A stretch of 64,000 nt of DNA from Aurantiochytrium sp. KH105. Its lineage: Eukaryota > Sar > Bigyra > Thraustochytrida > Thraustochytriidae. Of the stretch, positions 57,582 to 64,000 are shown piece by piece (the stretch's first letter is position 1; each line of letters opens with the position of its first letter). The DNA lies in contig BGKB01000048.1 of the NCBI GenBank assembly GCA_003116975.1, positions 155,001-219,000 of the forward strand, given 5' to 3'. Under the pieces are notes generated by a model. The model had not been told where the DNA came from and did not search any database. It was given only the letters and a program-made list of their open reading frames with translations. The position numbers and the translations under genes are program-made.

Positions 57582-57671
57582 GGTCAAGATGTATCGAAAG
57601 AGTCATCTGGAACCGAACATACACAACCTAGTGGGAAACCAGAGGAACTACAAGAGCAGAACCAGGCCTAA
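57042..57671 (+). CDS. group II (GlbO-type) truncated haemoglobin with polyglutamine tail
   Basis: A 209-residue haem protein. Family landmarks: LYERLGEETLKQLSTNFYNAVFEDD with Tyr at B10 (residue 44), FLVQRFGGPQLYSQRKGHPAL, the proximal His99 in GRHVDFRM, and Trp112 in AKRWIEHM, the TrpG8 typical of groups II and III. The globin core ends near residue 155. The last 50 residues are almost all Gln (CAA/CAG repeats at about 57520-57580) followed by a polar end, not found in usual members of about 130 residues. These proteins bind O2 and handle NO or peroxide; the role here is unknown. No targeting peptide is obvious, but the first 20 residues lie outside the globin fold. Confidence 0.92.
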
Positions 57672-58053
57672 CTACTAGTATACAATGGCGAGCGAAATGC
57701 TTGTCGAGCCGGCCTGACCTGATTTGTTCATCCCCTGTTTCAAGTTCTGCTATCCGAAGAGAAGAAGAAAAGATGAAACCATCCGTCCAGTCGTTCGGTC
57801 TTGTTTGCTAAGCCATGACGAGCCCCGAATTCACGAAAAGAACAAGAATAAAAAGCTGTTTGGTTGTTTGGTTGTTTGTTTGTTTTGGTTGTTCGTTTTC
57901 TGGTTTCCTGGCTTTTGGTCTCAAAATGTCGTGATCCGCAATAGATTTGAGCGCGAATATATCGCATGCCCATTCTCTCCATGCACTCGAAGGAAAAAAG
58001 ACATTGGCATCTCGCTTTTTGTTGTTTCGGGAAAAAGGAAAAAGAGAAAAAAA
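57672..58053. other. convergent intergenic region
   Basis: A 382-bp AT-rich tail-to-tail spacer. A GTTTGGTTGTTTG-type run lies at about 57858-57890. It contains both 3' ends. No gene is visible. Confidence 0.5.
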
Positions 58054-60561
58054 TCATGAGCGAGAGACAAGGCCTCGCGCCGAGGGATACATTTCCTCGG
58101 GATCCTTGCCCTCGTCATCGTCGATGCCGTGATGCGCGTGGCGATGGTGGTGCGACATGAGCGACATCGTCGGCCCATCGTCCCTGCTTGCAGACGAGGA
58201 CTTTCGTCGATCCCGCCCAGCCCGCGATGCGGTGCCTGGGCGCTTGCTCGACGCCCCTCGCGACTTGGTCCGTCGCGAGCTCGACGCCGTCGATCCACGT
58301 TCGCGCACAGACTCGCTTCCCGCCGTGCCAGGGTCGCCGGGGTTGTAGCTCAGGTACGGGTTGCAAGTCGGCAAGTTTTCCGGGGCAGCTCCAAAAGAAA
58401 CGTCCGGTTCCCCGCTTTCTAGCGCCGCCGTGAGCGCTGCTTGCACGCGCTGATTCATGGCCGCGCCATCATAATCCGCAGTAAGACGCTCCGTCATCTC
58501 CAAATCGAGCGTCGCGACATTCTCCGATCGGTACCGTGGGTTATCGTCGTACTGCTTGCGGTGATTTGCGTAGTCGGTCTCTGGACGCCGAGAACGCATG
58601 TTGCTCAAAGGCCGTGTGGGCCGGAGCTGATTTCCAGCAAACTCGATACGAGAAATCTTCCACTGGTCTTGCTTTTCGTCCCATTGGGCACGGGCATTCA
58701 ATTTATCCGCCTCGTCCGTTGGGATGAAATGTTCAATGACGAGCTCTTTGAGCTTGACCTGGCGAGTCAGCTCTCGAATCGTGTGCAACATGTCTTCGCG
58801 CTCTTGCTGAAAGCTCTGCTCAAGATCCTTAACCTCGGTCTTGCAGCCTTGGTACTTTTGCCACAGCTTCTTGAGTTTCTTGGTCTTCACCTCGACCTCG
58901 TCCTGAAGCGATGAGTACCGTTCCTCCTTCAGCATCATCTCTTCTTCTTTCTCGATCACCTTGCGTGCGAGAATGCGCTCCTGTACCCTGCGTTCCTCGA
59001 GCTCAATTTCGGCCTTGCGCAAATCCTCCTCTTGCTTCGCAGCCTTGTCCATGATCATGCCGCCCACCAAGAGACGCTGCTCCATCATCTTCAGCTTCTT
59101 CTGAAGCGCTTCTTTGGCCTGCTTGGCGCGCAAGGCTTGTTGGCCCTCCCGCTCTAGGCGCGCCTTAAGATCCGCGCGTTCCTTCTCCGACATGCGCTTC
59201 TCCTCCGTGATCTTTTCCAATTGTTCCTGGGCTTGTTGCTGGATTCGACGCTTGTCTTCCTCAGCTTGGCGTTTCATCTCGCTCTTCATCTCCTCCTTGA
59301 GCTCCTCGATTTGGCGCGAGTCCATCACAGGCTTGCCGGCCACTGCAGCGACGCCATCGACGACCGAATTGGGGTCGATCGGCTGGCCGTTCGCGGCCGC
59401 CTGCAGCTGTGCTTTGAGGCGCATAATTTCTTCCTGAAACTCACGCAGCATAGCATCTTTGGGATCCTCGTTGATCTTGGGCTTATTCTTGATCTTCTTG
59501 GCGCGATCAGCATAGCGCAGTGTCGAAAGCGTTTCATCGTAGTTGTAGTCTGCTGGTCCGCAGTTGGCAATCATTACCGTCTTGGTGTTACCACCTAGGG
59601 AGTCCTGCAAAAGACGAGTAAGCTTTGAGTCACGATACGGAATGTGCTGCGACTTGGAGCCCACCAGAGCAGAAATCACGTTACCCAGCGCGGAGAGCGA
59701 AAGGTTAATTTTAGTGGCCTCCTCGAGCCGCTCTCCAGTAGCGCCAGTCTTGGATTGCCGCTCCGAGCCAGCCAAATCGACAAGGTTCAGTTTGCCAACG
59801 CGAATCTTGGCTTCTCCCGAGCTTTCATCGAGCTCGCTGGTCTCCACCACGATGCTAAAGATCGAGTGCGACCGCGAGGAGGTCTGATTCATCCGCGTAG
59901 CGCCAACCTTGCGCTTTCCGTTACCCTCCTGCATGAGACGATCGATTTCCGCAACACTCTTGACGATCTCAACGCGCTGGTCCTTGACGTACACGCCAGA
60001 GTCCACGCTCTCCTTGAGCTCGAGTTTGTTTTTCGGATTGTGCGCCAAAAGATCACGGCACTCCTCCATGTAGATTTCGAGGTAACTTGCGCGCACCAAG
60101 AACTGCTTGTGGTCAGAACCCTCGGCAGCAATCTTGTCGAAAATGTGCTTGAAAGAGTTCGGAATAATGCCCTTGAGCTCCGGCGGGTCGCGACAACCCT
60201 CCATGGTGTGAGTCTTTCCGGCGCCGGTCTGCCCGTACGCAAATATGGTGCCATTGTAGCCTTCACAGACGCTTTCAACGATTGCTGCTGCGGTTCTGTC
60301 GTAAATTTGCTTTTGCTGTGCCGTGGGTCCATAGACCTGGTCAAAAGTGAACACCTTGGGGGGCTCTGAAGCTGCTGCGCTTGGGTTCGTAAGGCTAATA
60401 GACGCGCGCTGCTCGTCGACAATGGCGGCCGCCTCGTAACCCTCTTGCTTTTCCGTGCTGTTCAGGGGACGTACGCGAACCACGACACGCACACATTCGC
60501 CTGCCTTGCTGCGCGCGAGCTCGCGTCCGAATTTCTCGGCAGTTTTCGACTCCCCGCCCAT
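58054..60561 (-). CDS. kinesin-2 family motor (KIF3/FLA10-like)
   Basis: An 835-residue plus-end-directed kinesin. The motor domain (about 20-370) shows VRVVVRVRPLN, the P-loop GQTGAGKT at about 110-117, NQTSSRSHSIF (switch I), VDLAGSER (switch II) and HIPYRDSKLTRLLQDSLGGN. TLSTLRYADRAKKIKNKPKINEDPKDAMLREFQEEI is the kinesin-2 neck, with the typical KIKNKP-IN-DPKDA sequence. A long coiled coil of Glu/Lys/Arg heptads follows to about residue 620, then a Ser/Arg-rich tail with an intact SYNPGDPG segment. Kinesin-2 drives anterograde intraflagellar transport, which suggests a flagellated life stage. The start at 60561 is the first ATG before the motor; a longer open frame upstream is low-complexity and includes a GA tract. 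Confidence 0.93.
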   Translation of the reverse strand: MGGESKTAEKFGRELARSKAGECVRVVVRVRPLNSTEKQEGYEAAAIVDEQRASISLTNPSAAASEPPKVFTFDQVYGPTAQQKQIYDRTAAAIVESVCEGYNGTIFAYGQTGAGKTHTMEGCRDPPELKGIIPNSFKHIFDKIAAEGSDHKQFLVRASYLEIYMEECRDLLAHNPKNKLELKESVDSGVYVKDQRVEIVKSVAEIDRLMQEGNGKRKVGATRMNQTSSRSHSIFSIVVETSELDESSGEAKIRVGKLNLVDLAGSERQSKTGATGERLEEATKINLSLSALGNVISALVGSKSQHIPYRDSKLTRLLQDSLGGNTKTVMIANCGPADYNYDETLSTLRYADRAKKIKNKPKINEDPKDAMLREFQEEIMRLKAQLQAAANGQPIDPNSVVDGVAAVAGKPVMDSRQIEELKEEMKSEMKRQAEEDKRRIQQQAQEQLEKITEEKRMSEKERADLKARLEREGQQALRAKQAKEALQKKLKMMEQRLLVGGMIMDKAAKQEEDLRKAEIELEERRVQERILARKVIEKEEEMMLKEERYSSLQDEVEVKTKKLKKLWQKYQGCKTEVKDLEQSFQQEREDMLHTIRELTRQVKLKELVIEHFIPTDEADKLNARAQWDEKQDQWKISRIEFAGNQLRPTRPLSNMRSRRPETDYANHRKQYDDNPRYRSENVATLDLEMTERLTADYDGAAMNQRVQAALTAALESGEPDVSFGAAPENLPTCNPYLSYNPGDPGTAGSESVRERGSTASSSRRTKSRGASSKRPGTASRAGRDRRKSSSASRDDGPTMSLMSHHHRHAHHGIDDDEGKDPEEMYPSARGLVSRS

Positions 60562-60635
60562 TTTCCTATTGGTTTCGAGCTCCTCTTTTTCGATTTCCTT
60601 TTTCCCTACGTCTGGTTTTCTTTGGACGGCCTTCG

Positions 60636-60660
60636 TCTCTCTCTCTCTCTCTCTCTCTCT
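60636..60660. repeat. CT tract in kinesin 5' flank
   Basis: About twelve CT units, reading as GA on the kinesin strand. Confidence 0.85.
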
Positions 60661-61370
60661 AAGCTGTCGTCGAACAAAGACTCGATTCGAACTCAAGCTC
60701 AGCCTCGTCTGGCGTGGCTTGGCTTGGCACAAGCTAGCACGGCGCAGCCCGGCTGTACCCGCTCGGCTCGGCGTGGCGCGCCGTGGAAGTGAACGCTTCT
60801 CGCCGCTCCTTTGAGGTCTGTCCACTTGCCCTCGGTGGCCTTCGCCTCTCCCTCTCTCCACCTCACTCAATCGAAAAAACAACAACACCGCCTATCTACG
60901 AAGTAAAGCTCAATTCACATTTTGATTTGCATGAAGGCAAGCAAACAAGCAAGCTAGTTAGTGCATGCGCACGTCTTGCAACTCGCAAGTATAGCAGTCC
61001 CCAGAAGGAGGACGTTTCAACGTTCATGCACTTTTTACAAGCTGATCGACGGCGAACCCAACGGATATCAGATTCTGGTCCGGTTCTTGAGAGCGCCTCT
61101 CTTTGCCTGTATGAATACATATGAACGGGTCCTTGATTCACCGCTTGTGCGTGCGAATGAGACGAGGACAGGGCGAGGCTTTGTACGGCGACGATACCGT
61201 GGACGGCAGTTAACCAGGCGTCCAGACTTTTTGCTGGTACGGACTGCGTCGGCGTCGGCGGCGGCGGCGGTGACGGTGGCGTCGCACGCCTCGCTGAGGC
61301 GAGCGTTGAGCCACCTCACCTCGCTCAGCATTTCGTGCCCTGCCGTGTCGAGTCGAGCTGTGTTGGATTG

Positions 61371-61450
61371 TGCCGTGCCGTACCGTGCCGTACCGTGCCG
61401 TGCCGTGCCGTGCCGTGCCACGCCGTGCCGTGCCACGCCGTGCCACGCCG
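61371..61450. repeat. TGCCG pentanucleotide array
   Basis: About sixteen 5-bp units: TGCCG with TACCG and TGCCA/CGCCG variants in a regular order. It is the longest 5-bp array in the window. Confidence 0.9.
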
Positions 61451-61606
61451 CAAACGTTTCGTGGCACATCCTCGTCCTCGACGCCCGCGCCTAGCTACAG
61501 ACGCTCTTTCTTTCATACTCTCCGTGCTGTTCGGCTTTCGCTCAGCGCGCTCGCAAAGGATCACGCACGCTTCTTCTCTTGACTAGATTACATCTCTCGC
61601 CAAGCC

Positions 61607-64000
61607 ATGGCGGAGCTCTTGGACGACTTTGCCAAAGACAGGCGCGAAATTTTTGCCAAGGACCGAGACGCTGGCATATGGGCACTGCGCCACCTTTGGA
61701 CAGCCAACGCGCGGTACAAATGTCGTACACTCCTTGCAGAGACCGTCTTTATCAAACCCACGGGGGATGTTGACCGCTGGCTTTTGTCTTCCTCAAAATC
61801 GGGCGACGTGATCAAAAAACGAGCCGCAACTGTTGAGATGCTTCTCAGCCGCTTTGGAAGGGCTTGGAGCGCTCAAGAAACAACGTGCATTGCATATTTG
61901 CGGAATGGAAAGACCAAACGCGTGCTGCTTTCAGATCTTGGTGCTGCATTCGACCTTTGCACAGCTCGAGCCGTGCAAACCTACATTCCGCCTTCAGGCA
62001 ATCGAGTTCGAAATCTATACGTGTGTGAGTGGCGCAGCACTGGCAAAGGGCCTACAGCGGGCGCTGTGGAAGCGCATTCACGTCCTGTATCTTGGGATAT
62101 GACTACTGGGGATCAAGTCCTTGGACCTGCAACCAAATGTCGTGCACTTTCTTTGCGCAAGCTATTGCATGAATCAACAGAGAGCCTTGCCACATATTTG
62201 CAGCATGAAATGAACGTCGTTGTGCATTCAATCACTGCGCATTTTGTCATGGACCCGGAAGAGAGACCATGGCTTACATGGTTCGAAGCCGCGCGTCTAG
62301 AAGATGCCTCTATGGCTCCTTATGCTGATCCAACAAATTCAATGACTGAGGAGAAAGAACAACCAGTTCTAGAAATCGATGCTTCTCTTGCACGCAACCT
62401 TAGCCTCAATCTCGACAGCCGCATCAGAATTCCAAATAGCGTAGCCTCCCCCAACGCGTCCAGGGTCCGCAAGCGGCCACGGGGAGGCCGTAGGCGCTCT
62501 GACGAAAGAGCACGTTTCGGATCGCCACGAGCCACGGCAACGGATGCCGTCGCCTTGGGCATTCAGGTTGGACACGCCACCGCCCATGTCGAGGACCACG
62601 ATGCAAGCGAAGACTTTGGCGACGTTGAGGCAAGTGGCGAGACCGATGTGGAAAAAACAGAATCAGCGGCGTCGCTTCGCGCTCGCGAAGCGCACAACTT
62701 TACCATCGCTGGAACCAGTGCGGCCGCTCTCGATGCGACAGGAGCGATAAAAATTAATGCTCCTCCTGTCGTTGACCAGCACTACCCGAATCCATTTAAT
62801 TGCCGCGGCGACTTTTGCGACTTTCCCGTGCAAGAGCCCCCAACGTTGTACTCCAAAGCCCCAGAGACGGTCTCAAAGCGCTCCGGACAAGTTGGACTTG
62901 CGCTGGCCAAGCGACTATTTTCTAAAAACGAGCTTGAGGCGATGGCCATGAAGATGGGCTTTAATATGGCGACGCCACAAGGCCACGAGGATGCGCTTGA
63001 AGCACTCGGCAAACGACTCGAAGCGACTGGACCAGGACCCGACATCACCAAACGCATCCAGCACTATGCCAAACCGCAATACGAACACTATCAATTGCCC
63101 ATGAAGTCCATTGCGATGGCTCGTAAAGAGAAAAGGGGTTTCGTCGCAAGTATGGGCGTTCAAGGCGGCGCAAATCCATCTTCGCAGAAACGGGCTCCTG
63201 GAGCAGATACCTTTGCAAGGCCAAAAGACCGCGGAATCGAAGGCTTGGACGCTCGAGAACACCTTTTGGAACAGCACGGCGGCGTTCCGCTCAGTCACTT
63301 TTACGAGCACGTTACGGTGTGCCCTAACTGCTACCGCATTTACAGTACCCTGGACCAAGCCCGGGATATTCTCGAAGGGGAGGCCATGCGACGATCGCGA
63401 AGAGAGGCTGCACTTCGTGGCGCCGCCCGTGATGCCGCGCGCGAAGATCTTATTGCGAGATTGAATGCAAAAGGCCAGCAGCGACGTGCTCTTGACGGTC
63501 GCGAACCAGCTACAAGAGAGCGCACACGTACGCCCTCCCCCATTCGATCCGCGCGACGCTATGTGCAAGAACTTCCCGAGCTCTTGCCCAATCGCTCGAC
63601 GCCGGATCTTCCGACGCGGGCAGAGCTGCGTGAGGAGGAAGATCGCAAGGCGGTCGAGCTCGCCCAGAATCTCACTAATGCTGTCGTCAAGGCTGTGGAG
63701 GGCGGCGCGTGCACGCGCGAAGAAGCCAAGCGACTCCAGGCAGAACACGAGTCACTGCAAAAGTTTGAGGACCTCGAAAGCTATTTGCGCGGGACGCGCG
63801 AACGAAAGTATAATGAAGCCGCCTCGGCTCTCATTGCTCATGAAGCAAACCCACGGAGCAGACGAGCGCCCAAAAGTAACAAAGCAGGAAAGCGTGGCGG
63901 GCATCCCTCCCTTGCGGACCGCGAAAAGGAAAAGGAGCGGGACGCACGTCGGTATAAGGGCCAAATTCTTTTAGCCGAAGAAGACGATGACATACGTGAG
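61607..64000 (+). CDS. large uncharacterised protein with a CxxC site, open at the window end
   Basis: An uninterrupted frame of 798 codons from an ATG with good context (GCCATGG) to the last base, so the 3' end lies outside the window. The first 240 residues look folded (AELLDDFAKDRREIFAKDRD, QTYIPPSGNRVRNLYVCEW, VVHSITAHFVMDPEERPWLTWFEAARL). A basic, Ser-rich linker with RVRKRPRGGRRR follows near 285-300. Near 565 lies YEHVTVCPNCYRIYSTLDQARDIL with a CxxC pair, then a long charged, helical Arg/Glu-rich stretch. I do not recognise the family. The TWxxF/WLTW pattern after an acidic VMDPE resembles segments of large protist proteins, but this is weak. Absence from simple listings of closed frames is due only to the missing stop. 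Confidence 0.75.
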   Translation, partial: MAELLDDFAKDRREIFAKDRDAGIWALRHLWTANARYKCRTLLAETVFIKPTGDVDRWLLSSSKSGDVIKKRAATVEMLLSRFGRAWSAQETTCIAYLRNGKTKRVLLSDLGAAFDLCTARAVQTYIPPSGNRVRNLYVCEWRSTGKGPTAGAVEAHSRPVSWDMTTGDQVLGPATKCRALSLRKLLHESTESLATYLQHEMNVVVHSITAHFVMDPEERPWLTWFEAARLEDASMAPYADPTNSMTEEKEQPVLEIDASLARNLSLNLDSRIRIPNSVASPNASRVRKRPRGGRRRSDERARFGSPRATATDAVALGIQVGHATAHVEDHDASEDFGDVEASGETDVEKTESAASLRAREAHNFTIAGTSAAALDATGAIKINAPPVVDQHYPNPFNCRGDFCDFPVQEPPTLYSKAPETVSKRSGQVGLALAKRLFSKNELEAMAMKMGFNMATPQGHEDALEALGKRLEATGPGPDITKRIQHYAKPQYEHYQLPMKSIAMARKEKRGFVASMGVQGGANPSSQKRAPGADTFARPKDRGIEGLDAREHLLEQHGGVPLSHFYEHVTVCPNCYRIYSTLDQARDILEGEAMRRSRREAALRGAARDAAREDLIARLNAKGQQRRALDGREPATRERTRTPSPIRSARRYVQELPELLPNRSTPDLPTRAELREEEDRKAVELAQNLTNAVVKAVEGGACTREEAKRLQAEHESLQKFEDLESYLRGTRERKYNEAASALIAHEANPRSRRAPKSNKAGKRGGHPSLADREKEKERDARRYKGQILLAEEDDDIRE

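Larger units (their letters stand above)
60562..61606. promoter_or_regulatory. divergent intergenic region, kinesin-2 / right-edge gene
   Basis: A 1.05-kb region. A CT tract (60636-60660) lies close to the kinesin start and is probably in its leader. A TGCCG array (61371-61450) lies about 0.16 kb before the right-hand gene. Confidence 0.5.

Noticed and set aside
58335-58365. tRNA-like TAGCTCAGGT and GGTTGCAAGTC boxes
   Set aside because: They lie within the kinesin coding sequence, and the flanks do not form an acceptor stem or cloverleaf.
60562-60888. Upstream extension of the kinesin frame
   Set aside because: It crosses a GA tract, is low-complexity and lies before the usual kinesin-2 start.
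1-64000. Mobile or virus-like elements
   Set aside because: No reverse transcriptase, integrase, transposase, capsid-type motif, long terminal repeat or terminal inverted repeat with target duplication was noticed on either strand.

Overview
The window looks like nuclear DNA of a GC-rich, intron-poor unicellular eukaryote. The best guess is a thraustochytrid or other labyrinthulomycete (stramenopile). That placement is an inference from gene content, very long single-exon genes and a kinesin-2 motor that implies a flagellated stage; it was not tested by phylogeny. I count 24 protein genes (first and last cut by the window edges), one decayed gene fragment and one possible upstream ORF. I saw no RNA gene, CRISPR array, transposon or virus-like element.

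Layout. 16-628 (-) sphingolipid delta-4 desaturase, cut at an intron; 1279-2901 (-) TRM13 tRNA methyltransferase; 4284-5291 (+) purine nucleoside phosphorylase; 5745-8711 (-) SulP transporter with STAS and cyclic-nucleotide-binding domains; 9531-11222 (+) tRNA adenosine deaminase ADAT1; 11223-16564 a 5.3-kb stretch without a gene; 16565-17692 (+) Q-rich zinc-motif regulator; 18420-19436 (-) carrier-like membrane protein with a signal peptide; 20788-21888 (+) NAD(P)-dependent reductase; 22189-24558 (-) armadillo-like protein; 25598-27637 (-) three-exon EF-hand mitochondrial carrier; 29543-30652 (+) lipin-like protein without the catalytic motif; 31020-34895 (-) large EF-hand protein; 35765-37779 (+) SGNH hydrolase; 38323-40266 (-) duplicated multi-pass membrane protein; 42019-44907 (+) patatin-type triacylglycerol lipase; 45190-47052 (-) amidase; 48238-49095 (+) acidic protein; 49734-51857 (-) RNF10-type RING protein; 52735-53554 (+) unusual ARF-like protein; 53690-53800 decayed copper-chaperone fragment; 53947-54317 (-) ATX1 copper chaperone; 54907-55806 (-) GST-like protein; 57042-57671 (+) truncated haemoglobin; 58054-60561 (-) kinesin-2; 61607-64000 (+) open reading frame running off the window.

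The genes do not form a pathway cluster, although several touch lipids (desaturase, lipin-like protein, triacylglycerol lipase, amidase) and two modify tRNA. The clearest large-scale pattern is strand alternation: 19 of 23 neighbouring gene pairs lie on opposite strands. Convergent gaps are about 0.3-0.7 kb. Divergent gaps are about 0.8-1.9 kb and often carry arrays of 5-bp repeats.

The most interesting items are the lipin homologue whose DxDGT nucleophile is gone, the ARF-like protein with Lys at the catalytic Gln position and no NKxD motif, the two-fold duplicated membrane protein, the carrier-like protein with an apparent signal peptide, the ATX1 exon fossil beside its parent, and the 5-bp repeat arrays upstream of genes. 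Starts were chosen at ATG codons. All splice sites are read by eye from GT-AG signals, reading phase and family conservation.
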